DNA from: Cyclobacteriaceae bacterium
Lineage (GTDB): Bacteria; Bacteroidota; Bacteroidia; Cytophagales; Cyclobacteriaceae
Direction: 5' to 3'
DNA length: 64,000 bases
Assembly: GCA_020832305.1 (NCBI GenBank)
Contig: JAFIEV010000042.1
Location: 328,607 to 392,606, forward strand
Shown: positions 27,311 to 36,590 of the stretch, piece after piece
Numbering within the stretch: position 1 is the stretch's first letter
Layout: each line of letters begins with the position of its first letter
The notes under the pieces: model-generated
Told to the model about the DNA's origin: nothing
Database searches by the model: none
Seen by the model: the letters and a program-made list of their open reading frames with translations, nothing else
Made by a program: the position numbers and the translations under genes

Positions 27311-29434
27311 ATGAATGTGAGAAGTTATATTAACCATATTTTTTCTTTATCCCTGTGCAGGGCATCTTTTATTCTAATTGTTTTGCCGCTGGTAAGTTCC
27401 TGTGAAAATAAAATTTCAAAAGAAACAATACCCAAAATCTGGACCAGCTACAATCCTGTAAATGGACTGGAGCAAGACTTTGCTGATATGCGCGCCCAAG
27501 GAATTGAGGCAATACAGCCGGGAGTTTGGGGTGAAGATACTCACTACGCAACAGAACTAATCAGGGCCGCCAGAAAATATGGCATGAAAATCATAATGGG
27601 TTTCCCCGAAATTACTGAAATGGCTTATGCCATTCCCGAAGAAAACAGGGTACGCGCAGTAATGATAGGGGGTTCCTGGCAAGGTAAAGCCATTGACAGA
27701 TTTCGCTTTTCTTTTAGTCCTGAAAAACATGAAATAGCCATACAAAGACCGGTGTATAACACGGGCAATGTTTATGGAAAATCAGGAAGGTATTTTCCCA
27801 ATGTGCAACCACCCATAAAGGCTGAAGTAATAGTAAAGGAAAAGGATTTCGATGGCAAACAACATCTTCATATTGTTCAGGCCGATATATCGGAACAAAT
27901 TGATGAAAACCATTGGAAGATGAAATTCGATCTCAGTTCAGTAAATGGAGCACTAGATGAAGTTGTACTGGCTGTCTACTGGATAAGTGAAGGAACCAGA
28001 GATTATTGGATTTTCGGCGATGCTGCCAGTGCCTTTGCCGAATCAACCCGGGAGGCATTGCGAAACACTGTATTACAGGAAATTGAAATTTGGAAAGAAG
28101 CCAATGGAGGCACATTTCCTTCAGATCTCATTTTTGCAGCAAGGTTTGGCGATGAATGTTTTCACATAAGTGGTCATTTAAACGGCGAAGAATGTTCTTA
28201 TCCACTTTGGGATTATTCAGACCCTGCCATTGAGCACTTTGTGGAAAATAACCCGGGACTACATTATCCAAGAGGAAAAAGCTGGCCAGATATGTTTGGC
28301 CGCGAAAGTTGTGCTGCGTTTATGTTTCAGTTTCACAAAGCCAATGCTGAACTTGCAGGTATTATTAAAGAGGTGCTGCAGCAAGAACGCCTGGAAAACA
28401 TTTTGTTGTTCCGCAATATTACCAGAGCAGATGTTTTTTCCATTAATAATGACCACGATGGCTCGGGACTTGATATGCTGGCCGCTACTCTAGATATTGT
28501 CCATGGTGATCCATACCCGGCCAGAGGTCCTGATCTTTACAATGATTGGGAAATACCCGTAGACATGAGTTACCTGCAAGGCCTAGCACGAAAACACAAA
28601 AAATTACTTGTACCCTGGCTACAGGCACACAGCTATATGGCAGGATCCGGTGGCTTACAGGACCCATCTCCCGGGCAGCTTCAAAAAATGTATCAGCAAC
28701 ACCAGGCATTTCAAACCGATGCCATCATGTGGCTGGGCTATGGACCTGGATACACTTTCCCGGAAAAAAGGAAAGACAGCTGGATGCAGGCCGGTGAAAT
28801 TCACATTCATTTTAGAAATCAGAAAAAAGCAGACAAAAATACAGCTATGGCCGATTTCGCCCTGATCAGACCTTACACCGTAAGGGCTTTGTCAGATATA
28901 GATGGCAGAAATCCATTGGATGCCTTTGTATGTCATTCTGTATTATTCAAGGCAGTTATGAATAATAAACTTTCATATGATCCCTTTGAGCCATTTTCCT
29001 TAAAAGAGCTGAGCCCATCTCATTTGTCTGAATACCCTTTCATTGTGGCAAGTACTGGTTCCTTAGGTAGTGCTGAACTACAGGTGCTAAAAACCAATGG
29101 CACCCCTGTCGTACTTTTCATATACGATGCCGATAATGATGAAATTGACTTTGAATACACTGGAATCAGGACTTTAAAAGAAAAAATAAGAAGGGATATC
29201 ATATTGCAGGATGTTGAAAATAATATTCAGATTAAAGCTGGTGCAATGGATGTTTATGAAATTGAAAAGGATATCCCTGTCCATCTCTTCTACAACAACC
29301 ATCCATGCATCTGGCAAAATGACAATTTGATTATTGTATCATGTATTGGTACAGAAGATGATCATGCAATGGCCGAATGGCTCTGGGACCACCTGCTGCA
29401 TACATTCGCTTCATTGCAGAATAAAAAGAGATAA
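27311..29434 (+). CDS. Unclassified 707-residue lipoprotein, probable glycoside hydrolase
   Basis: The N-terminus carries a long signal peptide ending in the lipobox LVSSC (Cys about 30). The mature start (PKIWTSYNPVNGLEQDFADMRAQGIEAIQPGVWGED) and YGMKIIMGFPEIT resemble the first strands of a (beta/alpha)8 glycosidase. Further barrel-like segments are LIFAARFGDECFH, LLFRNITRADVF, DIVHGDPYP and KLLVPWLQAHS. A jelly-roll-like insertion may occupy about 130-230, and the last 200 residues resemble the glutamine-amidotransferase-like domain of GH42 proteins. I do not recognise a named family. The position between GH42 and GH29 genes argues for a role in a galactose/fucose-containing glycan. Confidence 0.6.
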   Translation: MNVRSYINHIFSLSLCRASFILIVLPLVSSCENKISKETIPKIWTSYNPVNGLEQDFADMRAQGIEAIQPGVWGEDTHYATELIRAARKYGMKIIMGFPEITEMAYAIPEENRVRAVMIGGSWQGKAIDRFRFSFSPEKHEIAIQRPVYNTGNVYGKSGRYFPNVQPPIKAEVIVKEKDFDGKQHLHIVQADISEQIDENHWKMKFDLSSVNGALDEVVLAVYWISEGTRDYWIFGDAASAFAESTREALRNTVLQEIEIWKEANGGTFPSDLIFAARFGDECFHISGHLNGEECSYPLWDYSDPAIEHFVENNPGLHYPRGKSWPDMFGRESCAAFMFQFHKANAELAGIIKEVLQQERLENILLFRNITRADVFSINNDHDGSGLDMLAATLDIVHGDPYPARGPDLYNDWEIPVDMSYLQGLARKHKKLLVPWLQAHSYMAGSGGLQDPSPGQLQKMYQQHQAFQTDAIMWLGYGPGYTFPEKRKDSWMQAGEIHIHFRNQKKADKNTAMADFALIRPYTVRALSDIDGRNPLDAFVCHSVLFKAVMNNKLSYDPFEPFSLKELSPSHLSEYPFIVASTGSLGSAELQVLKTNGTPVVLFIYDADNDEIDFEYTGIRTLKEKIRRDIILQDVENNIQIKAGAMDVYEIEKDIPVHLFYNNHPCIWQNDNLIIVSCIGTEDDHAMAEWLWDHLLHTFASLQNKKR

Positions 29435-29444
29435 AATTGCTTAA

Positions 29445-30575
29445 ATGATGATAGATATGCTGATAGACAGAAGAAAATTTTTAAAAAGCGCAGGACTTGC
29501 TGGTATAGCCGCCACCTCGCATTCGCTGTGCAGAGCAAATACAAGCTTAATCGAAAATTCGGATGTTTTACCTACTCCGGTACAGCAGGCCTGGATGGAT
29601 ATGAAGTTTGGTATGTTTGTGCACTTCGGCATCAATACATATTATGATGTTGAATGGAGTGATGGCACCTTAGACCCTGTGCGTTTTAATCCCACAAAAC
29701 TCGATACTGATCAGTGGTGTCGCACCGCCGTAGAGGCTGGTATGAAATATATCGTTTTTATAACCAAACACCATGATGGTTTTTGTCTGTGGCCCAGTAA
29801 GTATACTGATTATTCAGTTAAGTCAACCCCTTTTAAGAAAGATGTACTTGCTGAGGTGGTTAACTCCGCCAATAAGTATGGGCTAAAAGTAGGCATGTAT
29901 TATTCACTATGGGACAGAAGGGAAAAAAGCCATGATGAAGACGAGTATGCCTATGTTGATTTTATGAAAAAGCAGTTGGAAGAATTGCTCACCAATTACG
30001 GGCCGGTAGTAGAAATGTGGTTTGATGGTTTTTGGAAAAAGCAGCAACATGGCTGGGCCAAAAAACTTAGCGATGAAATGGGTGAAAATGTATCGGGCAC
30101 CTCCAGGTTGAGAGATGAAGATTTTGTAAAAGCATGGCGCATGGAAGGTGCCTACCGTTGGCAAATGGATCATCTGTATCAGTTCATAAAAGAATTACAA
30201 TCTGATTGCCTTGTAATGAACAATGCTACAACGGCCTATCCGGGAGTGCCCTTGCATCCCGTGGATATTCGCAGTGGTGAAAAGTACACCACCGTTAAAG
30301 AAGACAGAAAGATCTGGAACTGGTTGGGAAAAGACATGTATCTTCCACTTCAAATAGAAACCACCATGTCAGTTAAGGGAGATAAAAAATTCCCCTCTGG
30401 CAACTGGTTCTGGCATGACTGGGATGATTCTGTGGCTTCATTGGAAACATTGCGGGGGTATTTGTCAGTTGCAGACAAAATGGGTGCAAATCTTCTGCTC
30501 AACGTCGGACCCGATGATAAAGGACAGCTGAGAAAAGTAGATGAAAAAACCCTTAAAGAATTAAGAGCACGATAA
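29445..30575 (+). CDS. Alpha-L-fucosidase (GH29), Tat-exported
   Basis: A 376-residue enzyme. The N-terminus has a twin-arginine signal (DRRKFLKSAGLAG), so it is probably exported folded. The catalytic barrel shows MKFGMFVHFGINTYYDVEW, FITKHHDGFCLWPSKYTDY with the conserved His pair, and the nucleophile Asp194 in VEMWFDGFW, followed by LLLNVGPDDKGQL near the end. These are exact GH29 signatures. The protein ends soon after the barrel and lacks the C-terminal beta-sandwich of many family members. ATG codons at 29445, 29448 and 29457 are all possible. It follows the unclassified lipoprotein by 10 bases. Confidence 0.92.
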   Translation: MMIDMLIDRRKFLKSAGLAGIAATSHSLCRANTSLIENSDVLPTPVQQAWMDMKFGMFVHFGINTYYDVEWSDGTLDPVRFNPTKLDTDQWCRTAVEAGMKYIVFITKHHDGFCLWPSKYTDYSVKSTPFKKDVLAEVVNSANKYGLKVGMYYSLWDRREKSHDEDEYAYVDFMKKQLEELLTNYGPVVEMWFDGFWKKQQHGWAKKLSDEMGENVSGTSRLRDEDFVKAWRMEGAYRWQMDHLYQFIKELQSDCLVMNNATTAYPGVPLHPVDIRSGEKYTTVKEDRKIWNWLGKDMYLPLQIETTMSVKGDKKFPSGNWFWHDWDDSVASLETLRGYLSVADKMGANLLLNVGPDDKGQLRKVDEKTLKELRAR

Positions 30576-30710
30576 AAAAGGTTTTAATCGGCATCATAAT
30601 TTTTTCGTGGTACATGACATAGGTCATTTTTATAGCCCCTTCGATATATCATTTTTGCAAATTGAAATAGCAAATCATCATGGCGCTCATTGCCAGGTAG
30701 TTTTGAAGAT

Positions 30711-32057
30711 ATGTCGAAGGGAATTTTTTATTGGTTATTATTCTGTATTACCTGGGGCTTGGTTTTTACACATTCTGAAGTAAAATCTCAGCATCTTATA
30801 ATATCAGATGAGGAAGAAGAGAAAAAGGAAGAAAAAACGCCACCGACATCAGGCAGCATTTCTGATGATATAGCCCTGCCCTATGTAGTGGATGAAAGCT
30901 ATAAGCCATTTATTTTGCATCTGGATGGTAGTGGCAACAAATATGTGCGGTTTATCAACTGGAATCAGTTTTTGCTGACAGGGCAGAGAAACGACAACGA
31001 CAGAATCAGCATAACCCCTTCCTTAAGGCGGGTAAGGTTTCTCAACTATGCGCAAATTAATGACCGATTCATGATTCTTACCCATTTTGGCGTCAACAAT
31101 GTACCCGCCGAGCAGATGCATCCTACCGGAAACTCAATGGAAGTTAAGCTTTTTTTACATGATGCATGGTCAGAGTATAAAGTCTTTGGAGAATATTTAT
31201 CAATTGGCACCGGCCTGCATTACTACAATGGGCTTTCAAGAATTACCGGAGGGGGTACCATCAATTTTATGACCTATGACAATTACCGGCAGGCATGGTC
31301 TCAATTGGGTTTATCTGACCAGTTTGGTCGTCATCTGGGTGTATTTGCAAAAGGTCGTATCGGTAAACTCAACTACAGACTTTCATTCGACGATGCTATA
31401 TCCAATTCCCTTGATGTCCCTGGGTTTACCGGAGAAAGAAATACCACGAGCTATATAGGAAGAAAATTCTTTCCTGACAAAGCTTCTCGTTTATTCCAGG
31501 GTTATTTCGACTATCAGTTTCTGGAACAGGAATCCAACAAACTTCCATTCAGGGCGGGAAGTCATTTAGGTGTTCAAAAAGTTTTCAACATCGGTTTCGG
31601 CTTTATCAGCCACCCAAATGGTGTGGTACACATCGATAGAGACAGTATAGTTCACCACCAGGATGTGCGGCACCTGGCTGTGGATGTTTTTTATGATGCA
31701 CCTACACCGGCAGGAGGAGCGATAAATTTTTATGCTGTTTACTACAATTTTGATTACGGCACCAATTATTTATATCGTGGCATCTATGGCACCGGAACAA
31801 GCCTCTACACACATTTGGGTTATATGCTTCCTAAATTTACTGATGCCGCATTTTTTATGCCTTATGTTTCGTACAGCAACCGCAACTTTGATGCGCATTT
31901 AAACCTTAGCAATACCATGAGCGCTGGCATAAATTTCTTTATAACCGGGCATCATGGCAAAATAACCCTGGAATACAAATCCCAACAAGCGTCATTTAAT
32001 GATATGAGGCCTTCAAGAGACAACCAACTGATTATACAAGCCATGGTTTTCCTCTAA
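30711..32057 (+). CDS. Outer-membrane porin-like beta-barrel protein
   Basis: A 448-residue exported protein. The signal peptide ends near EVKSQ; an acidic/basic linker (DEEEEKKEEKTPP) follows. The rest alternates short aromatic-rich beta strands such as KLNYRLSFDDAIS and GGAINFYAVYYNFDY and ends in a hydrophobic strand with terminal Leu, as expected of a 16-strand-type barrel. It resembles porins of the phosphate-selective/OprP-like group in this phylum. It may admit sugars freed by the upstream glycosidases, although a spacer of 135 bases allows separate expression. I chose the ATG at 30711; a TTG lies at 30690. Confidence 0.65.
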   Translation: MSKGIFYWLLFCITWGLVFTHSEVKSQHLIISDEEEEKKEEKTPPTSGSISDDIALPYVVDESYKPFILHLDGSGNKYVRFINWNQFLLTGQRNDNDRISITPSLRRVRFLNYAQINDRFMILTHFGVNNVPAEQMHPTGNSMEVKLFLHDAWSEYKVFGEYLSIGTGLHYYNGLSRITGGGTINFMTYDNYRQAWSQLGLSDQFGRHLGVFAKGRIGKLNYRLSFDDAISNSLDVPGFTGERNTTSYIGRKFFPDKASRLFQGYFDYQFLEQESNKLPFRAGSHLGVQKVFNIGFGFISHPNGVVHIDRDSIVHHQDVRHLAVDVFYDAPTPAGGAINFYAVYYNFDYGTNYLYRGIYGTGTSLYTHLGYMLPKFTDAAFFMPYVSYSNRNFDAHLNLSNTMSAGINFFITGHHGKITLEYKSQQASFNDMRPSRDNQLIIQAMVFL

Positions 32058-32104
32058 GAATGAATTATGCATAAAATTTTTATCCTGCTTTGCCGTATTA
32101 TTTT

Positions 32105-32112
32105 TAGCTTTG
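32105..32112 (+). promoter_or_regulatory. -7 element TAGCTTTG ahead of ftsX
   Basis: TAGCTTTG matches TAnnTTTG exactly and lies 19 bases before the ftsX GTG start. No good -33 box is found at 19-21 bases. It would begin transcription of the ftsX to gldC run. Confidence 0.4.
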
Positions 32113-32131
32113 TGCTAAATCTGTAAATAAG

Positions 32132-33019
32132 GTGAGTAAATACAAAAGCAAGAAAAATCTGGGCAGCTATCCATATGTAAGCGTTGTGCTAAGCGTAATG
32201 CTTGCCCTTTTTGTAATTGGACTGTTTGGAATACTATTGCTTTTTACCGGTAAACTCACAGAAAACATCAGAGGCAATGTACAAATGCAGGTCTTTCTGC
32301 AAAAGTATAATACAGAAAGTGACCGTATGAAAATTAACCGGATACTCTCTGAGCAAAATTACATTGCCCGCCAAGGCGATAAACCTATGGTTGAGTTTAT
32401 TTCAAAAGAAAAAGCTGCTGAAACTTTTATGAATGAAACGGGAGAAGATTTCATAAAATTTCTCGGCGAAAACCCACTCAGGGATGCTTTTGTGATCAAT
32501 ATACACCCCGAATGGCAACAGAGAGACAGTTTAAAAAACATTAGCAGTACCATTGAAAAAATAGATGGCGTATTTGAGGTGAATTATGTTGAAAGTCTGA
32601 TTGAATCGATCAACGAGAATTTGTCAAAAATCAGTATGGCATTACTCGCGCTGGCAATAATCCTTATTGTAACCATTACCATATTGATAAACAACACCAT
32701 TAAACTAGCCCTGTTTTCACAACGGTTTCTCATAAGAAGTATGCAACTGGTTGGTGCGACTTCAGGATTTATCACCCGTCCTTTTCTAAGAAGGTCCTTC
32801 TTACATGGGCTGGCCGCTGGTGTTCTGGCCTCATTGGCTTTATATGGCTTGCTCAGGTATTCAAATCACCGCATTCCTGAACTTTCGCTTCTTCAAAATC
32901 AAACTGAACTTCAATTGCTTTTTGGTATATTGATTATCACCGGTATAGTAATTGTTACCATCAGTACCTATTCTGCTGTAAAAAAATATTTGAAAATGTC
33001 TTTAGACGACTTATATTAG
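32132..33019 (+). CDS. ftsX: Cell-division permease-like protein FtsX
   Basis: A 295-residue membrane protein with the FtsX layout: a short basic N-tail, TM1 (about 17-40), a periplasmic domain of about 120 residues, and three further helices (about 170-192, 215-240, 260-282) ending in YLKMSLDDLY. FtsX pairs with the ATPase FtsE to activate cell-wall hydrolases at the septum; ftsE is not next to it here, as is common in Bacteroidota. The start is GTG. It opens a run of tightly packed housekeeping genes. Confidence 0.88.
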   Translation: MSKYKSKKNLGSYPYVSVVLSVMLALFVIGLFGILLLFTGKLTENIRGNVQMQVFLQKYNTESDRMKINRILSEQNYIARQGDKPMVEFISKEKAAETFMNETGEDFIKFLGENPLRDAFVINIHPEWQQRDSLKNISSTIEKIDGVFEVNYVESLIESINENLSKISMALLALAIILIVTITILINNTIKLALFSQRFLIRSMQLVGATSGFITRPFLRRSFLHGLAAGVLASLALYGLLRYSNHRIPELSLLQNQTELQLLFGILIITGIVIVTISTYSAVKKYLKMSLDDLY

Positions 33020-33023
33020 AACC

Positions 33024-33227
33024 ATGAGTAACAAAAATAAATTACCCTTCACGCGAAAAAACTTTATCTGGCTATTTATTACCATAGCCATTTTATTTAT
33101 TGGTTTTTTCATTATGACCCTCGATAAAGAACCGCATGGATTTGGTTTTTTGGGCATAACTTTAGGTCCCATTATTGTAATGTCAGGTTTTATCTTTGGT
33201 TTTTTTGCAATATTCAGAAAAGCATAA
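33024..33227 (+). CDS. DUF3098 family small membrane protein
   Basis: A 67-residue protein with two transmembrane helices: LFITIAILFIGFFIMT and a second ending in GFFAIFRK. The loop KEPHGFGFLGITLGPIIVMSGF is typical of DUF3098. The gene lies four bases after ftsX, a neighbourhood repeatedly seen in Bacteroidota, suggesting a role near cell division or wall synthesis. The function is unknown. Confidence 0.85.
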   Translation: MSNKNKLPFTRKNFIWLFITIAILFIGFFIMTLDKEPHGFGFLGITLGPIIVMSGFIFGFFAIFRKA

Positions 33228-33233
33228 ACGATT

Positions 33234-34028
33234 ATGAGTGTTATTGAAGCAATTATCCTTGGAATCATCCAGGGATTAACAGAATTTTTACCTGTAAGCA
33301 GTTCAGGCCATATAGAAATAGGCAAAGTACTACTTGGAGTTGAAATGGCAGATAACCTGCTGTTTTCCATTGTTGTACATGGAGCAACTGCATTAAGCAC
33401 CATTATCGTTTTCAGGAAAGATATTTGGGAATTGCTTAAAGGTTTACTATCTCTGAAAATGAATAGTTCCTGGGACTATGCTTTTAAAATTCTGGTTTCC
33501 ATGATACCGGTAGGTATCGTCGGCATTTTATTTGAAGAACAACTGGAAGAATTTTTCAGCGGCAAAATGCTTTTGGTCGGCAGTATGCTACTCATTACGG
33601 CAACCTTTCTCATGCTTAGCCATTACAAAAAATCCCAGGGAGGTGAAGTTACTTTCAAACAAGCCGTAATTATTGGTCTGGCGCAGGCATTTGCGATATT
33701 GCCAGGCATTTCAAGATCAGGTGCTACTATTAGTACCTCCCTGTTGTTGGGTGTTGACCGTGAAAAAGCAGCCAGGTTTTCTTTTTTAATGGTACTTCCA
33801 CCCATTGTGGGTGCAACTCTCCTCAAAGTGAAAGATTTTATCAGCGAGCCAGCCATTGCAGATGGCATATCCGGACTTGCACTTGGCAGTGGTTTTATTG
33901 CAGCCTTTCTTTCAGGAATATTCGCCTGTAGCGTTATGATCAAAATAGTGAAGAAAGGCAAATTGATTTACTTCGCCATTTACTGTATATTGGTGGGCAG
34001 CATTGCCATATTGAGCCAGTTATTATGA
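33234..34028 (+). CDS. uppP: Undecaprenyl-diphosphatase UppP/BacA
   Basis: A 264-residue membrane enzyme that recycles undecaprenyl pyrophosphate to the monophosphate carrier used for peptidoglycan and polysaccharide synthesis. Motif 1 is GLTEFLPVSSSGH (catalytic Glu and Ser/His region, about 14-26) and motif 2 is PGISRSGATISTSLLLG (about 160-176), both exact for the family. Its stop overlaps the truB start by four bases (ATGA). Confidence 0.94.
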   Translation: MSVIEAIILGIIQGLTEFLPVSSSGHIEIGKVLLGVEMADNLLFSIVVHGATALSTIIVFRKDIWELLKGLLSLKMNSSWDYAFKILVSMIPVGIVGILFEEQLEEFFSGKMLLVGSMLLITATFLMLSHYKKSQGGEVTFKQAVIIGLAQAFAILPGISRSGATISTSLLLGVDREKAARFSFLMVLPPIVGATLLKVKDFISEPAIADGISGLALGSGFIAAFLSGIFACSVMIKIVKKGKLIYFAIYCILVGSIAILSQLL

Positions 34029-34711
34029 GCGAAAAAGACCCTGCCCATATATTGCTGGTCAACAAAGCACGTGAATGGACCTCCTTTGATGTGGTAAAAA
34101 AAATCAGGGGAGCCCTGCGCATCAAAAAAGTTGGTCATGCAGGAACCCTTGATCCGCTTGCAACTGGTTTGTTGATTGTGTGTACAGGCAGTACGACCAA
34201 ACAAATTCAGTCCATTGTAGATGCTGAAAAAGAATATACCGGCACCATGGTACTAGGTCAAACCCGCCCCTCCGTAGATCTGGAGACTGAAGTTGAATCA
34301 GAACAACCCATTTCACACCTCAATGCGTTAGACGTAAAACAAGCTTTTGAAAGTTACAAAGGAGAAATAATGCAGATACCTCCTTTGTACTCAGCTATTA
34401 AAGTCGGAGGAACCAGAGCCTATAAACATGCCAGGGCAGGAAATGAAGATATACAGCTGGAAGCCAGAAAAGTACAGGTTTACGAATCTGAAATTACAAA
34501 CCTTCAATGGCCCAGGGTTGAGTTTAGAATTGTATGTTCCAAGGGCTTTTACATAAGAAGCTGGGTACGCGATATTGGCGAAACCCTGGGTGTAGGTGCA
34601 TATATGGAATCTCTTTGCAGAACCCGTATCGGCAAGTTCAGGCTTCAGGATGCTGGTGATGTGCATGAAATTGTAGAATCATTGAAAAAGCAAAAAAGCC
34701 ATATTGGGTAA
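34025..34711 (+). CDS. truB: tRNA pseudouridine-55 synthase TruB
   Basis: A 228-residue enzyme that makes pseudouridine 55 in the T-loop of tRNAs. The catalytic Asp is in VGHAGTLDPLATGLL (about residue 44). Other family marks are YTGTMVLGQTRPSVDLE, QIPPLYSAIKVGG and CSKGFYIRSWVRDIGE. The C-terminal PUA domain of longer homologues is absent, which is usual in this phylum. It is translationally coupled to uppP by an ATGA overlap. Confidence 0.95.
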   Translation: MSEKDPAHILLVNKAREWTSFDVVKKIRGALRIKKVGHAGTLDPLATGLLIVCTGSTTKQIQSIVDAEKEYTGTMVLGQTRPSVDLETEVESEQPISHLNALDVKQAFESYKGEIMQIPPLYSAIKVGGTRAYKHARAGNEDIQLEARKVQVYESEITNLQWPRVEFRIVCSKGFYIRSWVRDIGETLGVGAYMESLCRTRIGKFRLQDAGDVHEIVESLKKQKSHIG

Positions 34712-34778
34712 TGACAAATAGAATTTGCCGAAAAATATTTATTTGGGTTTGTTGCGAATGGAATATCATCATGGTTGT

Positions 34779-35723
34779 ATGAAAATTTACCACGGCACCG
34801 ATTCATTTAAAAAGCTTGAAAACGCGGTGGTTACCAGCGGAACATTTGATGGCGTGCACCTCGGACATCAAACCATATTGTCTCGACTACAGGATATCTG
34901 CAAAAAGACCAGGGGCGAATCTGTACTGATTACCTATTGGCCGCATCCCAGAATGGTACTTGCACCCTCAGACCCTCCAATTCAGCTGCTGTCTTCTTTA
35001 CAGGAAAAAGCAGAAATACTTGAACAATACGGACTGGATCATTTTTTAATCATTCCGTTTACCGAAGCATTCTCCCAGCTCAGCTCCGACGATTTTATAA
35101 AACAATATCTGATCAACACAATCGGTACACGCAGATTAGTAATCGGGTACAATCATCGCTTTGGTAAAAATCGTTCAGGTAGTTTCGAGGCGCTTAAAAG
35201 CCTTGGACCAAAACTCGGTTTTGAAGTTGAAGAAATCCCCAGGCAGGATGTTGACCATGTTGCAGTAAGTTCTACAAAAATACGCAATGCCCTCAGTTTG
35301 GGTGATGTAGCCTCGGCTCGTCAGTTTATTGGCAGGCCTTATCAATTATCGGGCACTGTGGTTGACGGTGATAAACTTGGACGAACAATGGGCTTTCCTA
35401 CCGCCAACCTCAACGTAAACTTCGAGCAAAAGCTCATTCCTCATGATGGGGTCTATGCCGTATTGGTACAATGGAAACATAAAGTGCTCAAAGGTATGAT
35501 GAACATTGGTTACCGTCCGACGGTTACTGGTAAAGTCCGAAGGCTTGAAGTGCATATTTTTCACTTTAACGAACAAATTTACGGCGATATTCTAACCATA
35601 TATTTTATGGAAAGAATTCGCGAAGAAAAGAAATTTCAAAATTTGGAAGCCCTGCAGCAACAGTTAAAATCAGACGCAGGGCAAGCCCATAGTCTCTTGG
35701 AAAATGTTGATAAGCAGTATTAA
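34779..35723 (+). CDS. ribF: Bifunctional riboflavin kinase / FAD synthetase RibF
   Basis: A 314-residue enzyme that phosphorylates riboflavin and adenylates FMN. The N-terminal nucleotidyl-transferase domain starts SGTFDGVHLGHQTIL and includes GYNHRFGKNRSG and SSTKIRNALSLGDV; the C-terminal kinase domain has GFPTANL and MNIGYRPTV. I chose the ATG at 34779, which gives the usual short N-terminus (MKIYHG); in-frame ATG at 34758 and TTG at 34725 lie upstream. It follows truB closely and precedes gldC. Confidence 0.93.
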   Translation: MKIYHGTDSFKKLENAVVTSGTFDGVHLGHQTILSRLQDICKKTRGESVLITYWPHPRMVLAPSDPPIQLLSSLQEKAEILEQYGLDHFLIIPFTEAFSQLSSDDFIKQYLINTIGTRRLVIGYNHRFGKNRSGSFEALKSLGPKLGFEVEEIPRQDVDHVAVSSTKIRNALSLGDVASARQFIGRPYQLSGTVVDGDKLGRTMGFPTANLNVNFEQKLIPHDGVYAVLVQWKHKVLKGMMNIGYRPTVTGKVRRLEVHIFHFNEQIYGDILTIYFMERIREEKKFQNLEALQQQLKSDAGQAHSLLENVDKQY

Positions 35724-35734
35724 ATGATAGTATT

Positions 35735-36070
35735 ATGAAAAAATCAAAAATAGAATTCGAAATAGAATTAGACGATAAAAACATCCCTGAAAAAATTATT
35801 TGGAAAGCATCAGATAATCCCGATGGGGACAGCCCTTCAGAAACCCGGTCGATCAGCATAGCCTTGTGGGACCATATGCAAAAAAACACCCTGCGCATTG
35901 ATCTTTGGTCAAAAGAAATGCAGGTAGATGAAATGAAACGCTTTTATGTAGATATGCTTGGCGGACTTGCCCAAAGCGTTATGAATTCTACCGGTGATGA
36001 ATTTATGGCCGGAGAGTTAAATGCTCTTTGCGAAAAATTTGTAGAATATATCCTCAAAGAAAATTCCTGA
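35735..36070 (+). CDS. gldC: Gliding motility protein GldC
   Basis: A 111-residue soluble protein matching GldC: KSKIEFEIELDDKNIPEKIIWKASDNP at the start, TRSISIALWDHMQKNTLRIDLWSKEM in the centre, and a helical end with MLGGLAQSVMNSTGD. GldC supports the gliding motor of Bacteroidota, and its presence argues that this organism belongs to a gliding lineage or descends from one. It is the last gene of the run, 11 bases after ribF. The following 144 bases to the next gene contain a weak GGGT/ACCC hairpin and no gene. Confidence 0.88.
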   Translation: MKKSKIEFEIELDDKNIPEKIIWKASDNPDGDSPSETRSISIALWDHMQKNTLRIDLWSKEMQVDEMKRFYVDMLGGLAQSVMNSTGDEFMAGELNALCEKFVEYILKENS

Positions 36071-36214
36071 GATAGGGATAGAATTAAAAGTGGGTATTAA
36101 CCCGATCATTATCTCCAAATTTGTAATTACACAATTTAAGCAACCAAATGTATCCTCTCATGAGTGTATGCATTGATCCGTATTTGCAAAAACACAATGC
36201 CTCTTACCAAAATA

Positions 36215-36454
36215 TTATGAGTGGATCTGACTTCGGTACACTTTTTTTTCGTTCCTGGTCAACCTTTTAAGCATGGAAAATACAATTCCACCCGAAATAG
36301 CCCCAAGGACATAAATAACAATACTGGCAAATGCCAAGGGAATTTCAAGGTGCCAATTCAGAAAACTCAGGGTTATTACTTGTAAATTTTGCAATGCAAA
36401 AAGAACAATTATCCCCAAAAAGAGTAACAACGAGATTGTTTTTACCAATTTCAT
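36215..36454 (-). CDS. LapA-domain (DUF1049) small membrane protein
   Basis: A 79-residue protein with two transmembrane helices. The first contains LFALQNLQVITLSFLNWHLEIPLAF, which is the LapA/DUF1049 signature (F-x-x-QN-x5-V-x-F-x5-E-x-P), and the second ILVLGAISG-like helix ends in a basic tail. LapA proteins are linked to envelope assembly, but the role here is unknown. Two identical palindromes lie 25 and 58 bases upstream of the start. Confidence 0.75.
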   Translation of the reverse strand: MKLVKTISLLLFLGIIVLFALQNLQVITLSFLNWHLEIPLAFASIVIYVLGAISGGIVFSMLKRLTRNEKKVYRSQIHS

Positions 36455-36478
36455 AATATGCTTTTAAAATATTGATAT

Positions 36479-36521
36479 TGATTAATCAGTATATCATGCT
36501 ACTAAAGTCCCTGATTAATCA
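36479..36521. promoter_or_regulatory. Two copies of the palindrome TGATTAATCA
   Basis: Perfect 10-bp palindromes TGATTAATCA at 36479-36488 and 36512-36521, 33 bases apart centre to centre (about three helical turns). They lie upstream of the LapA-domain gene. The paired, same-face spacing is what a dimeric regulator's operators look like. Confidence 0.45.
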
Positions 36522-36590
36522 TAATGACTATAACGGTTTTCGACAGTTCACGATCTATGAATTTTGTCAAAATTGATTGACTTTAAAAAA

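Noticed and set aside
30614-30633. Short hairpin ATGAC-ATAG-GTCAT followed by T-rich sequence after the fucosidase gene
   Set aside because: A five-base AT-containing stem is too weak to call a terminator.
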